Source: Thermoleophilia bacterium (lineage in GTDB: Bacteria > Actinomycetota > Thermoleophilia > RBG-16-64-13). From it: a DNA stretch of 64,000 nucleotides. The notes below the pieces were generated by a model. That model was not told where the DNA came from, did no database searches, and saw only the letters and a list, made by a program, of their open reading frames with translations. The DNA lies in NCBI GenBank assembly GCA_027493445.1, contig JAOSKU010000001.1, positions 1,639,314 to 1,703,313 of the forward strand. The letters run 5' to 3'. Each line of letters opens with the position of its first letter. Within the stretch, counting starts at the first letter, position 1. Positions 27,353-36,857 of this stretch are shown piece by piece. A program made the position numbers and the translations under genes.

Positions 27353-27719
27353 CTATGGCGGCACATCGATGATGGCGTCATAGTCCTCCGCCTGCAGCAA
27401 TTCCTGCTCCTTCACCTGCCAGAGTTGTTCCTCAGGCGAATTGCGACCCGGCACCTTGACCCGGGAAAGCCACAGTCTGCTCAGGCCGTAGGCATTTGAA
27501 ACTCGGCTGCTGGATGCCGTCGATCTCACCCAGAGAGGTGAACGCCGAGAGGATGGAGGACCGAGCAACCTCAGGGTTGGTGCAGAACTCGCCCGTGCTG
27601 ACGCCGGTCATTCGGGCCGCGAGCGCATCCCCAAACGGGACACAGGGCACGCGGTCCGGTTTCTTGAGAGCGATAGCAGTGGCGATGCGCGCCTTGCGCT
27701 CGGCCGGAGCGGCTTGAGG
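27353..27719 (-). pseudogene. URO-D-like gene fragment (N-terminal part)
   Basis: A remnant of a URO-D superfamily gene. AERKARIATAIALKKPDRVP, then VPFGDALAARMTGVSTGEF and SLGEIDGIQQ, match the usual N-terminal layout. The frame then shifts and continues with LSRLWLSRVKVPGRN and LLQAEDYDAIID before a stop. There is no start codon (an in-frame TAG is just upstream) and no C-terminal half. It lies 18 bases after the 3-hydroxyacyl-CoA dehydrogenase gene, so it may once have ended that operon. Confidence 0.6.
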
Positions 27720-27737
27720 AGACTACTCACGATGCCA

Positions 27738-28598
27738 TCAACTCGAAGCGCCATAACGATAAAACCCCCGGCCGGTCTTGACGCCCAGATTTCCCGAAGA
27801 CACGAGCTGCCGAAGGCACTGGGGTGATCGGAACCGGTCGCCGAATGCTTCGGCGAGCCCTTTGTTCGCTTCCAGCGCGACCTCCACTCCCGTGTAATCG
27901 GCCAGCTGGAAGGGGCCCATCGGGTGATTCAGGCCGAGTTTGATGGCCTTGTCGATATCCTCGACGGAAGCGATTCCTTCATCGTAGATGCGGAAGCACT
28001 CGTTGAGCAGCGCGAGGAACGCGCGAGTCGTGATGAAGCCTTGGGAGTCCTTGCACACCACCGTTTCCTTGCCCATGCGCTCGGACACGGCGCGTACGGT
28101 CTCCACCGTCTCGTCGGATGTTTCCATGCCGCGAACGATCTCGACCAATCGCATCAGGACCGGAGGCGAGAACCAGTGCATGCCGATGAACCGCTCCTCG
28201 CGCTTCGTGGCGCTCGCGATACTCGTGATGCTCAACTGCGAGGTGTTGGACGCGAAGATCGTCCGGAGCGGGGAGTTGTCCTCGATTTCCGCCCAAAGCG
28301 CTTTCTTCAGATCCAGATCTTCGGGGACCGCCTCGATCACCAGGTCGGCGTCTTCGAGCGCGGTGGCTAGATCCGTGGTGGGGAGGATCCTCTCCAGCGT
28401 CGAGTGCATCTGCCCCTCCGTGATCTTCTGGCCCTTGACCATGCGGAGAAGGCTGTTTTCCACCGACTCCATCGCCCTCTCCAGCGTGCGGGTCTCCACA
28501 TCCCTCAGCCTTACCCCATACTCGGCGGCCGCCGCAACCTGGGCTATACCGCGTCCCATCGTCCCGGCCCCAACCACTGTGATGATCCGCACATGCAT
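27738..28598 (-). CDS. 3-hydroxyacyl-CoA dehydrogenase
   Basis: A 286-residue NAD-dependent L-3-hydroxyacyl-CoA dehydrogenase (HbdA/FadB-N type). The Rossmann motif is VVGAGTMGRGIAQVAA. The catalytic His lies in GMHWFSPPVLM, with the NTSQLS and SQGFITTR motifs before and after it. The C-terminal domain has LGLNHPMGPFQLADYTG. It oxidises a 3-hydroxyacyl-CoA to the 3-ketoacyl-CoA, the substrate of the thiolase encoded just upstream. I chose the ATG at 28598 (product MHVRIITVVGAG) with GGGGAGCGAGAG before it. Confidence 0.93.
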   Translation of the reverse strand: MHVRIITVVGAGTMGRGIAQVAAAAEYGVRLRDVETRTLERAMESVENSLLRMVKGQKITEGQMHSTLERILPTTDLATALEDADLVIEAVPEDLDLKKALWAEIEDNSPLRTIFASNTSQLSITSIASATKREERFIGMHWFSPPVLMRLVEIVRGMETSDETVETVRAVSERMGKETVVCKDSQGFITTRAFLALLNECFRIYDEGIASVEDIDKAIKLGLNHPMGPFQLADYTGVEVALEANKGLAEAFGDRFRSPQCLRQLVSSGNLGVKTGRGFYRYGASS

Positions 28599-28636
28599 CT
28601 CTCGCTCCCCTTCGGAAAACGGCTTTCTGGTCGTGG

Positions 28637-29862
28637 TCAAACCTCGATGATGACGGCGTCACCCTGGGCAAGCCCCCGCAGATGGATGCAACGCCGTAGC
28701 CGCCGCCCCGCCGGCGAAGCTCGTAGGCCAACGTGAGGACGAGGCGCGCGCCCGTAGCTCCTAGCGGGTGACCCAGAGCGATGGATCCGCCGTTGACATT
28801 GATGCGCTCATGCACCGAGGGGAGCTTCGCGCTGTCGCCGTCCGCCAGCACGAGACTGCTCACGAGAGGGACAGCGGCGAAGGCCTCGTTGATCTCGATG
28901 AGGTCTATCTGCCTGAGGGACAGCCCGGCCCGGTCGAGCGCTTTGCGGATCGCGTAACCAGGGACGGCCGCGATCATCCGGGGTTCCATGCAGAAACTGG
29001 CGATGGAGACGATCTTCGCGAGAGGCTCCAGTCCCAACTCACCCGCCCGACGGCGGGTCGTCAGGACAACGGCCGAAGCACCCGCGCTGATGGCGGGTGC
29101 ATTGCCCGCGGTCACGGTCGGGCTTCCGTACACCGTCTTCAGCGCCGAAAGGGCCTCCACCGTGGTGCCGGGTCGCGGAGCCTCGTCCTGGCTGAACAAA
29201 GCGGACTCCCCTCCGCGCCCGACTACCTCGAACGGGATGAGCTCGTCCCTGAGGGATCCGGCGGCCAGAGCTTCGCTGTAGCGCTGCTGGCTACGACACG
29301 CCCACTCGTCCTGCGCCTCCCGCGTGACCCCATGCTCGACTGCAACCTCGCCGGCATCGACCGACACCGGGTTGTAGTCATCGTACCCCATGGCCCAGAG
29401 CGGATCCTGGACTGTTACGTTGCCCATGCGCTTTCCCCACCTGAGGTCGTAGAGGATATGTGGAACATGGCCCATGTTCTCGCCGCCGGCCGCCACGACC
29501 ACGGAGGCATCGTCGGACTTGATGGCTCGAAATCCCAGGTGAACAGCGGTCATGGACGAGCAGCAGGCTCGATCTATGGTGAGAGACACCGTCGAAGGCG
29601 GAAGGCCAGCCTTGAGCAGCACCTGCCGCGCGACCACGGCCGCCACGGGGGTCCCGGACTCGACCGGTATGGCGCAGCCGTAGTAAAGCTCGTCGACCGA
29701 CTCAACCGGCAGGCCCACCCGCCTGAGGACCTCACGCACCACGTGGGCCCCGAGATCGGGGCTGGGAACATCCCGCAGCACGCCGCCTAACTTGCCGAAC
29801 GGCGTACGGCCCGCGCTGACGATGACCACGTCGGTGTCCGCAATACTTCTACCCCGCAGCAT
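28637..29862 (-). CDS. Thiolase (acyl-CoA acetyltransferase) (frameshift at 3' end)
   Basis: A ~408-residue thiolase. The N-terminal nucleophile Cys is in DRACCSSMTAVHLG. The C-terminal active-site motifs are EINEAFAAVP, NVNGGSIALGHPLGATGARL and SICGGL, the last with the second Cys. Near the end, the frame breaks at the CCCCC run 28673-28677; one added base restores SICGGLAQGDAVIIEV and a normal stop at 28637-28639. Without it the frame would run into the dehydrogenase gene. It would cleave a 3-ketoacyl-CoA with CoA as the last beta-oxidation step. Confidence 0.9.
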
Positions 29863-29955
29863 TCTATTGTGTCCCTTCCTGTTTAGGGCCGATCCCGTCG
29901 CCGGCTACGGCCGCCAATCTCGAGTCGCCCTATCGAAACGTGGGTCGGCGTGAAG

Positions 29956-30738
29956 CTACGTGTCCGCGAAGGCCGGCCGGCGCTTCTCGAGAAAGGCGTT
30001 CACACCCTCGTCTTTGTCACCAGAGGAGCACGCCTCCCCGAACAGCCTCATTTCCAGTTGAAGCGCATCTTCGAGCGGAAGCTCCAAGCCCTCATTCGTG
30101 GCTCGCTTGATCAGCCGGATGGCTGCCGGTCCCTTGGCGGCGATCTTGCGAGCCAGCGAGATCGCATGCGCCTGCAGCTCGTCGTCGGGTACCACGCTTT
30201 CGACCAGACCGATCCGCAGTGCTTCGGCGGCGGAGATCAGGTCTCCAGTCATCATCATCCGCTTCGCCTGCCCCTTGCCGACCAGACGCGGGAGGCGCTG
30301 CGTGCCGCCGGCTCCCGGGATGACACCAAGACCGGCCTCGGGCTGACCGAACCGCGCGCTTTCGGCTGCGACTCGGAAGTCGGCGGCTAGCGCGAGTTCG
30401 CACCCTCCGCCGAGAGCGAAGCCATTGACGGCGGCGATCACCGGCCGGTCAAGACCCTCGACCAGGTCCATGAGTCCCTGGCCCTGAGCCGAGAAGCGGG
30501 CTCCTTCCTCCTCCGTGCGACAGTCCAGCAGTTCCCGGACCTCGGCTCCGCCCATGAAGAACTTGCTCCCTGCTCCGGTGAGGACAACCACCCGTATGTC
30601 CTTGCGTTCTCCGAGCTCCCGAAACGCGTCGGTGAGCTCGAAGACCATCCCGGTGTTGAGCGCGTTCACCGGCGGGTTGTCGATGGTGACCACCGCGACG
30701 CCATCGGACATCTCACACGTGCAGAACTCGTTAGTCAT
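29956..30738 (-). CDS. Enoyl-CoA hydratase/isomerase
   Basis: A 260-residue crotonase-fold protein. The oxyanion-hole motifs are FFMGGAEVREL and NGFALGGGCELALAAD; the catalytic region reads GQPEAGLGVIPGAGGTQRL, where both Glu positions of typical hydratases (E in GQPEAGLG and the E of ALGGGCELAL) are seen. It hydrates an enoyl-CoA to the 3-hydroxyacyl-CoA. GAAGGGAAG precedes the ATG. With the thiolase and dehydrogenase it completes a beta-oxidation cycle except for an acyl-CoA dehydrogenase, which is absent here. Confidence 0.93.
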   Translation of the reverse strand: MTNEFCTCEMSDGVAVVTIDNPPVNALNTGMVFELTDAFRELGERKDIRVVVLTGAGSKFFMGGAEVRELLDCRTEEEGARFSAQGQGLMDLVEGLDRPVIAAVNGFALGGGCELALAADFRVAAESARFGQPEAGLGVIPGAGGTQRLPRLVGKGQAKRMMMTGDLISAAEALRIGLVESVVPDDELQAHAISLARKIAAKGPAAIRLIKRATNEGLELPLEDALQLEMRLFGEACSSGDKDEGVNAFLEKRRPAFADT

Positions 30739-30805
30739 CGATAGTTCTTCCCTTCAACGTTGAACGAATCCGGCTGCCGAACCGACCCCGAGCGAGGGCC
30801 CGGCC

Positions 30806-31597
30806 TCAGCACAGGAGGACCCGGTCGTCGAGTTCCGCGCCGCGCACTTCGTGGAACTTCTCCACCAAGCATTGGGGCGTGAGAGTGTTCTTCTCCTCAG
30901 GGCCGAAGCTGGCCACGATGGTTCCGGCGTGCATCATCACCGTGCGATTCCCATGGTCCAGAGCGTGGGACATGTTGTGTGTGACCATCAGCGCCGCCAG
31001 GCCGTGGTCCGCGATCGTGCGGTCGGTGATGGACATGACCAACTCCTGGTTCTTCGGGTCCAGCGCGGCGGTGTGTTCGTCGAGCAGCAGGAGATCGGGC
31101 TTTCTGATGGTCGCCATGAGGAGCGTGAGGCATTGCCGCTGTCCTCCGGACAGAAGGGCGACCGGATCGGTGAGACGATTCTCGAGCCCGATGCCGAGTT
31201 CTCCCAGCGCGTCCCGGAACTCCCTGCGCCGCTTCGCCCTGACAGCCAGCCGGAGCGAGCGTCGTTGCCCCCTGAGAGCTGCGAGAGCCAGGTTCTCCTC
31301 GATGGACATGAGGGGGGAGGTCCCCGCGAGTGGGTTCTGAAACACCCTCCCGATGCAACAGGCCCTCTCGTAGTCGGGCTGCCTGCTCACGTCCCGTCCC
31401 ATGAACGAGATCCGTCCGCTGTCGAGCGGCACGGTCCCCGATATGGTCTCGATCATCGTGGTCTTCCCCGCGCCGTTGCTGCCGATGACGGTGACGAAGT
31501 CGCCCTTGTTCACCTGCAGGCTCACGCCTCTCAGGGCCACGGCCTCCGTGATCGTCCCCTTGTTGAAGACCACCCGGACGTCCTCTAGAGCCAGCAC
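30806..31597 (-). CDS. ABC transporter ATP-binding protein (TrpZ/YtrE-like importer)
   Basis: A 263-residue ABC ATPase. Walker A is GSNGAGKTT, the signature is LLSGGQRQ, Walker B is LLLLDEHTAALDP, and the switch His is in MVTHNMSHAL. It belongs to the set of small importers with a LivH-like permease and an ABC_sub_bind-type binding lipoprotein, both encoded directly upstream. GTG start with GAAAGGGGC before it. Confidence 0.88.
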   Translation of the reverse strand: MLALEDVRVVFNKGTITEAVALRGVSLQVNKGDFVTVIGSNGAGKTTMIETISGTVPLDSGRISFMGRDVSRQPDYERACCIGRVFQNPLAGTSPLMSIEENLALAALRGQRRSLRLAVRAKRRREFRDALGELGIGLENRLTDPVALLSGGQRQCLTLLMATIRKPDLLLLDEHTAALDPKNQELVMSITDRTIADHGLAALMVTHNMSHALDHGNRTVMMHAGTIVASFGPEEKNTLTPQCLVEKFHEVRGAELDDRVLLC

Positions 31598-31637
31598 GAC
31601 CGCCCCTTTCCGCCGGTGCTCGGGATCCTCATCACGA

Positions 31638-32597
31638 TTACTTCGACTTGCGCAGCTGCCACAGACGAGAAGGGACGGCCGTCGTCGCCTGGCCGCCCCG
31701 CAGCCTGTTCAGGCGGGCCAATCCCATGGGCGCCGTGATCACCAGAAGCAAGATCACGCCTGTGAAGAGACGCAGGTCGAAAGGCTGTAGCCCAAGACGA
31801 AGCGCGAAGATGATCACGAAGCGGTAGAGCAGCGTTCCCACGACCACGGCCACGGCCGCACGGATCACTCGGCCCTGCTTTCTCACCACGATCTCGCCGA
31901 GGAGGATGGAGGCGATACCGGCCACGATGGATCCGATGCCCATCGAGATGTCGGCAAAGCCCTGATTTTGAGCCACCAGAGCTCCCGAAAACGAGATCAG
32001 CCCGTTCGCAATGAGAAGACAGAGGACTGTACTTGCTGCGGTGTTCACCCCGAGACTCCGGGCCATCAGCTGGTTTCCGCCGGTCGCGCGGACGGCCAGG
32101 CCGATCTGAGTCTTGAGGAAGTAGACGAGACCGCCTGCCGCTAGGATCACCAGAACCAGCAGGAAGGGTATGATCGCCAGGCTGCGGGCGATGCCGGTAT
32201 ACCGGTCGGCGAAGCTGAAGATCGTACCCACATCCAGGAGGGGAACGTTGGGCCCTCCCATTACCCGCAGGTTCACCGTGTAGAGGGAGATCATCATGAT
32301 GATCCCTGAGAGGAGCAGGCTCACCCGGAGTCGGACGTGGATCAGTCCCGTCAAGAGGCCGGCGATCGTGCCCGCCACCACTGCGGCGAGGGTGGCGGGC
32401 ACTGGTGGGACCCCGTTCGCAAGAAGAATGGCGACCGTGGCGCCCCCCAGCGGGAAAGAGCCGTCGACCGTCATGTCAAAGTTGTCGAGCACCCTGAAGA
32501 TCAGATGCACCCCCAAGAACATGAAGACCAGAGGCAGACCCGTCTCCAGGCTGATGACGATGATCCTCGTGAATGTGCTAGCCCACTCCATGTCCAT
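31638..32597 (-). CDS. ABC transporter permease (LivH-like)
   Basis: About 319 residues with eight or more hydrophobic helices, including the conserved start of the family (LGVHLIFRVLDNFDMTVDGS, PLGGATVAIL), a central GGPNVPLLDVG loop and a cytoplasmic ATRGGNQLMARSLGVN-type coupling region (here ATGGNQLMARSLG). It forms the membrane channel of the importer with the ATPase encoded downstream and the binding protein encoded upstream. I chose the ATG giving MDMEWASTFTR; an upstream start would add 15 residues. Confidence 0.85.
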   Translation of the reverse strand: MDMEWASTFTRIIVISLETGLPLVFMFLGVHLIFRVLDNFDMTVDGSFPLGGATVAILLANGVPPVPATLAAVVAGTIAGLLTGLIHVRLRVSLLLSGIIMMISLYTVNLRVMGGPNVPLLDVGTIFSFADRYTGIARSLAIIPFLLVLVILAAGGLVYFLKTQIGLAVRATGGNQLMARSLGVNTAASTVLCLLIANGLISFSGALVAQNQGFADISMGIGSIVAGIASILLGEIVVRKQGRVIRAAVAVVVGTLLYRFVIIFALRLGLQPFDLRLFTGVILLLVITAPMGLARLNRLRGGQATTAVPSRLWQLRKSK

Positions 32598-32666
32598 CCC
32601 GACTTGTCGCGCGCGTGGCAAAGTCCGCCCCAAGGCCGGCACGCCGGCCCTGGGGCGCTTCGACTG

Positions 32667-33752
32667 CTAGTTGTCCACCGTTATGGCTCGGCTCATGATC
32701 GAGTCGGGAAGTTGGGCGCCGATGGCCTGCACGGTCCTTGTGTTCACGACCACGGCAAGCTCCGGGGTGCTCAGAACGGGGAGATCACCCGGGTACGCCC
32801 CCTTGAGGATCTCGTCCGCCAGGTCGGCGGCCAGAACCCCCTGCTTCGAGTAATCCATGCCGATGGCGATCAGCACTTGCTGGGCGGCCGTTTCTTCCGC
32901 GCCGTGGGCGAACAGCGGTATCTTGTTCGTGATGGCGGTCTTCGCGATGACCTGCATGCCGGAGGCAGTGGTGTTGTCGCCCGGCATGAGCATGACGTCC
33001 ACCCGCCCGACAAGCGATTCAGCCGCTGCCTGCAAGTCGCCTGTGCCGGCCACCGGCACCGTCGTGAGTTTGAGATTCATCTCCTTCGCGATCGGTTCGG
33101 CAGCGTCCAGCCAAGCCTTGGAGCTGGCTTCCGACAGGTTGAGGATGACCCCGATGGTCTTCGTGTCGGGGTAGGCCTCCAGCACCAGGTCGAACTGCAT
33201 CTTGGGATCGACCCAGTCGGTGACTCCCGTGACGTTGCCGCCCGGCTTTTCTAGGGAGACGGCGACGCCCGCACCAACCGGGTCGGTCATCGCGGCGAAT
33301 ACGATAGGGATGTCTTTGGTCTCCTTCGCCATGGCCTGGATCGACGGAGTCCCAAGACCGAAGACAAGGTCCTTCTTCGCGTCGACGAACTGCTTGGCTA
33401 TCGGGGCCGCGCTGGCCGCGTCGCCCTGCGCGTTCTTCGTCTCGTACTCGACGTTTTGCCCCTCAACCCAGCCCAGTTCCGCCATGCGTTCTTTGAAGGT
33501 CTTTTCCACCAGGGCGAGCACAGGGTGGTCGACGATGACGGTGATGCCGATCTTCGCCACCTTGGCGGTCGTGGTCACGGTGGCGTCGGTGGCTTCGGTC
33601 GCCGGCGCACTGCTCGTAGAAGTGGCGGGCGCCCCCGTCGTCGTGGTCTCCTGCGATCCGCAGGCCGATGCGTACACTGCCACCAGCATCAGCAGCGCGA
33701 TCAGTCCCGCGGCCCCGATCCCCCATTTCCTACCTGCCCAGCTACGTTCCAT
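32667..33752 (-). CDS. ABC transporter substrate-binding lipoprotein
   Basis: A 361-residue lipoprotein. The lipobox ASAC lies near residue 31, followed by a Thr/Ser/Ala-rich linker. The rest is the two-lobed ABC_sub_bind domain (KIGITVIVDHPVLALVEKTF, PGGNVTGVTDW, VDVMLMPGDNTTASGMQVI). Members of this family bind amino acids, aromatic acids or sugars; the ligand cannot be told. GGGGGAAACG precedes the ATG. Its position inside the acyl-CoA operon suggests that it captures the acid that the ligase activates. Confidence 0.9.
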   Translation of the reverse strand: MERSWAGRKWGIGAAGLIALLMLVAVYASACGSQETTTTGAPATSTSSAPATEATDATVTTTAKVAKIGITVIVDHPVLALVEKTFKERMAELGWVEGQNVEYETKNAQGDAASAAPIAKQFVDAKKDLVFGLGTPSIQAMAKETKDIPIVFAAMTDPVGAGVAVSLEKPGGNVTGVTDWVDPKMQFDLVLEAYPDTKTIGVILNLSEASSKAWLDAAEPIAKEMNLKLTTVPVAGTGDLQAAAESLVGRVDVMLMPGDNTTASGMQVIAKTAITNKIPLFAHGAEETAAQQVLIAIGMDYSKQGVLAADLADEILKGAYPGDLPVLSTPELAVVVNTRTVQAIGAQLPDSIMSRAITVDN

Positions 33753-33836
33753 CGTTTCCCCCTAACTTGACGATCTCGGTTTCGTGTGACGTCCCGCCGC
33801 GGTTCCCGTTTCAGCGGACGCGCCCGCATGAACCCC

Positions 33837-35243
33837 CTACGCTTGTCTGCGGGCCTCCTTTCGCCGGGTACAAATCTCCAACCACTCGCCGAGCTGCGCT
33901 TCAAACGCCTGCTCGTCGTGCTTCTCGAGATCCTGGCACCACCCGCGGATGTAGAGGCTGGGGATGTCGAGTTCGCTTTCGATCCGCTCACCCATGACGC
34001 GCGCCGAACCGTTGCAGGTGACGCAACCCCCTTGCTCGAAGTGGACGATGCCATCGATGCCCAGCTGACGGCATCGCATCGTCACCTCCCAGATGCGCCT
34101 CTCGGCCGTACCCGCCCAATGATCGGAGAGTAGGGTGGCAGCCTCCTCCTGAATGGGATTCTCCAATTCCTGGCCGAAGTACTGTTCACCTTCTCCTGGG
34201 ACGTAGTAGGTGGCGCACGCGGTGCCTTCCTCATACACCGGGACGGCGCAGCCCCGCTCCTCGAGGTATCCAAAGGGATCCGTGTAGAAGGGGGCGGTGG
34301 CCGTCCAAAGCACGCGGAACCTCTCCGGCCCGGTGAGCGGCCCTTCGCCGGTGCCGGCCCTCTCGCTCAGCTCTTCGTAGGATTCCTTGAAGTATTCGAC
34401 GAAGCTCGGCTTCCAGCAGAGTTGCCTGGCCGGCATCCTCAGCGCGTCCCTCCCGGAGATGGGGCACGGTTTCTGCGCGGCCAGCTCCGCGATCTTCCGC
34501 TGCCAATGCATGGCTTCGCGGTAGGTGCGCTGGTATTCGATCAGCCGCTCCTCGCTTTCCCGGTCGTACTTCACCCCCGGGATGTTCTTGACGGCGATGT
34601 CGATCATCTCCCGCAGTTGCTCCTCCACGTACCGGACCGCCTCCATGTCCTGTTCGAACGGCACGTCGAAGGTGTAGATCTTCGAGCCCACCTCCCTGCC
34701 CGCCCACAGGTTCGCCTGCGCCCCCTGGCTGCAATCGTTGAACTCCAGCGTCACCAGAGATATCTGCGGGAGCCGGCCGCTGACCATCAGCGTGCCGATG
34801 TTCTGGATCCGATCGCAGATATCGCTAGGAAAACCTCGCTTGCGCGCGTAGTCCATCGACCAGCGCGCCTCATCCGGAGTCATGAGATCGGTGAACGAGT
34901 CGAGCGGGTAGGTGTGAAACCCCATGGCGGGGCCAAGGCGGTATCCAAGCGCCGCTCCCGGAGACCAGATCGGTATGTCGTCACCGAGCTCCTCCCAAGC
35001 TTGAAGCTCTTCCTCGACGTACTCCAGCATCGCCTGGTACAGGAGAAGGTTCGAACGCAACATCCCCCTCTTCGGATTGGTCGCTATTCTCTCCACGCGT
35101 GCGGCGTACTTGTTCCTCAGTCTCCGCCAGAACCACCCACCGTCTACGATCTCACCCGGTTGGTCAATGGGCTGGCGTTCTGCGCGCGCCCGGGCGATGC
35201 GCTCCCCGGGCGTGGACTTCTCGGTCGCCTGGTACCTCTTCAA
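33837..35243 (-). CDS. 2-hydroxyacyl-CoA dehydratase / benzoyl-CoA reductase-type subunit (BcrB/HgdB-like)
   Basis: A 468-residue member of the HGD-D family. Candidate cluster ligands are the Cys in FNDCSQGAQANLW and those in HFEQGGCVTCNGSAR, where the usual H-x-x-x-x-C pattern of the family is kept. With the partner subunit at 36858-38010 and the two ATPases it should form an ATP-driven low-potential complex that dehydrates a 2-hydroxyacyl-CoA or reduces an aryl-CoA ring. The start is TTG overlapping the TGA of the ATPase gene, with GAAAGG upstream. It is longer than most 2-hydroxyacyl-CoA dehydratase subunits and nearer to BcrB in size. Confidence 0.82.
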   Translation of the reverse strand: MKRYQATEKSTPGERIARARAERQPIDQPGEIVDGGWFWRRLRNKYAARVERIATNPKRGMLRSNLLLYQAMLEYVEEELQAWEELGDDIPIWSPGAALGYRLGPAMGFHTYPLDSFTDLMTPDEARWSMDYARKRGFPSDICDRIQNIGTLMVSGRLPQISLVTLEFNDCSQGAQANLWAGREVGSKIYTFDVPFEQDMEAVRYVEEQLREMIDIAVKNIPGVKYDRESEERLIEYQRTYREAMHWQRKIAELAAQKPCPISGRDALRMPARQLCWKPSFVEYFKESYEELSERAGTGEGPLTGPERFRVLWTATAPFYTDPFGYLEERGCAVPVYEEGTACATYYVPGEGEQYFGQELENPIQEEAATLLSDHWAGTAERRIWEVTMRCRQLGIDGIVHFEQGGCVTCNGSARVMGERIESELDIPSLYIRGWCQDLEKHDEQAFEAQLGEWLEICTRRKEARRQA

Positions 35244-36082
35244 GGTCGCGCCTTTCTCATGACGTGGCGGGCGGCGAACAGGGCCGCCCCGAACGCGCCC
35301 ATCAGCTGGGGATCTGGAGCCACATGGGCCTTGACCGCCAGGCGACGCTCCAAGCGGTCTACGATGCCTACGTTCTGCGCTATTCCTCCACTGATGGCGA
35401 ACTGTTCCTCCACCCCTACGCGGCCGACCAGCTCGACGATCCGGTCGACGATGGAGTCGCATGCCCCGGCGAGGATCGCATTGGCGGAATGACTGCCCGC
35501 TCGCAGCAGCCGCACGAGTTCCTGCTGGAGGAAGATGGGGCAGAAGCGTGAGATGGGAGCCGGCTCATCCGGCCGCAAGGAGCGCTCGCCAAGCTCCTCG
35601 ATGGGTATCTCGAGTGTCTCGGCCACCTTTTCCAGGTAGCGACCCGTACCGGCAGCGCACTTGTCGTTCAAGACGAAGGCCGCGACTTTTCCGGCGGAGT
35701 CGCAGCGGATCACTTTGCAGTCCTGGCCGCCCATGTCGAGGATGGTGCGCACCCCGTTGTTCGCATGATGGTTCCCAAGCGCGTGGCATGAGATCTCGGT
35801 CACGGTCGAGGTGCACAGGGCCGGCAAGGAGCTACGGCCGTAGCCGGTGCCGACCACGCGGGCGAGGCTCTCGACGGTGGTCCCGGCCATCGCGGCGGCG
35901 GTCTCCAATACCTTTACCGCTCGCGTCTCCGGGGCGCTTCCGGTCGAGGCGATGCCGCGTCCGATGACCCTCCCGTCCCTGAGGACGACGGCTTTCGTAC
36001 TACGCGAACCGATGTCCAGCCCGCCGACCGCGGAGTGGTCTGGGAGTCCGCCCGACGGCGCTTTGAAGGGGAAGCTATCCAA
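35240..36082 (-). CDS. BadF/BadG/BcrA/BcrD-type ATPase (activator) 1
   Basis: A 280-residue ASKHA-fold ATPase. The phosphate-binding loop is GGLDIGSRSTKAVVL, then TILDMGGQDCKVIR, the cluster-binding KCAAGTGRYLEKVAE, and the C-terminal SGGIAQNVGIV and GAFGAALFA motifs. It couples ATP hydrolysis to electron transfer into the dehydratase/reductase subunits through a 4Fe-4S cluster shared by a dimer. The second Cys lies in an atypical setting (SRFCPIFLQQE instead of the common CxVFAxSE). TTG start with GGAGGG 4 bases upstream, overlapping the stop of the preceding ATPase gene. Confidence 0.88.
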   Translation of the reverse strand: MDSFPFKAPSGGLPDHSAVGGLDIGSRSTKAVVLRDGRVIGRGIASTGSAPETRAVKVLETAAAMAGTTVESLARVVGTGYGRSSLPALCTSTVTEISCHALGNHHANNGVRTILDMGGQDCKVIRCDSAGKVAAFVLNDKCAAGTGRYLEKVAETLEIPIEELGERSLRPDEPAPISRFCPIFLQQELVRLLRAGSHSANAILAGACDSIVDRIVELVGRVGVEEQFAISGGIAQNVGIVDRLERRLAVKAHVAPDPQLMGAFGAALFAARHVMRKARP

Positions 36083-36854
36083 GATTCCCTCCGGCGATGA
36101 GCGCCGCGCCCAGCGCGTTGACCGTCGCTGGGCGGGGGGGGATAAAGACGCGCGCTCCCAGGCGTCCTTCCAGTGCCTGTACGAGCCCCACGTCTTCGGC
36201 GCCCCCGCCTGCCACCGCCACGCCACCCTGCAGGCCCACCCGCAGGAGGAGGGGGTGGAGGCGGGTCGCCAGGGCACGATAGACCCCACGCACGATGGCT
36301 TCCGTCTTGGTTCCCGAGTGAACGAGACTGATAATCTCCGATTCGGCGAACACGGCGCAGCGGCTGACTATTTCCGCCCCTTCCTCCGACTCCTTCGCCA
36401 TGCGCCCCATGGATTCCAGGGGTAACTCGAGCAGGTCGGCGACGATCCGCAGGAATATTCCAGCCCCGGCGGCGCAAGAGTCCGTGCGGGCGACTGTGAC
36501 GGCCTCGCCGTCGGAACAGCGCACGGCCACGCAGTGCTCGGCGCCCACATCCAGGACGTTCGTGATCGACGGGTCGTGGTACTCCACACCGCGCGCCATA
36601 CATCGGACATCCAGGGCGGTGTCATCGGCGACACCGACGTGCGACCCCCCCGATCCGGTCGCCACCACATGGCCGATCTCCTCCGGTCGGAGGCGGGCGA
36701 TCGCGAGCGCCTGCGCGAACGCGTCGCCGGCGACCTCCGCCACGCTCCTCAAGCCGGCCACGACCGTGGCCCAGGACAAGATCTCACCGTCGCGCAGCAG
36801 CACGGCCTTGACGCTGAAGGAGCCGGCATCTATCCCTCCCGCCACGAAGCTCAC
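36075..36854 (-). CDS. BadF/BadG/BcrA/BcrD-type ATPase (activator) 2
   Basis: A 259-residue paralogue of the next gene. Motifs: GGIDAGSFSVKAVLLRDG, NVLDVGAEHCVAVR, DSCAAGAGIFLRIVADLL and SRCAVFAESEIISL (the two cluster Cys in canonical setting), then VAVAGGGAEDVGLV and NALGAALIAG. Two unequal ATPase subunits side by side are the arrangement of class I benzoyl-CoA reductases (A and D subunits); 2-hydroxyacyl-CoA dehydratases usually use one homodimeric activator. Confidence 0.88.
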   Translation of the reverse strand: MSFVAGGIDAGSFSVKAVLLRDGEILSWATVVAGLRSVAEVAGDAFAQALAIARLRPEEIGHVVATGSGGSHVGVADDTALDVRCMARGVEYHDPSITNVLDVGAEHCVAVRCSDGEAVTVARTDSCAAGAGIFLRIVADLLELPLESMGRMAKESEEGAEIVSRCAVFAESEIISLVHSGTKTEAIVRGVYRALATRLHPLLLRVGLQGGVAVAGGGAEDVGLVQALEGRLGARVFIPPRPATVNALGAALIAGGNLG

Positions 36855-36857
36855 GTG

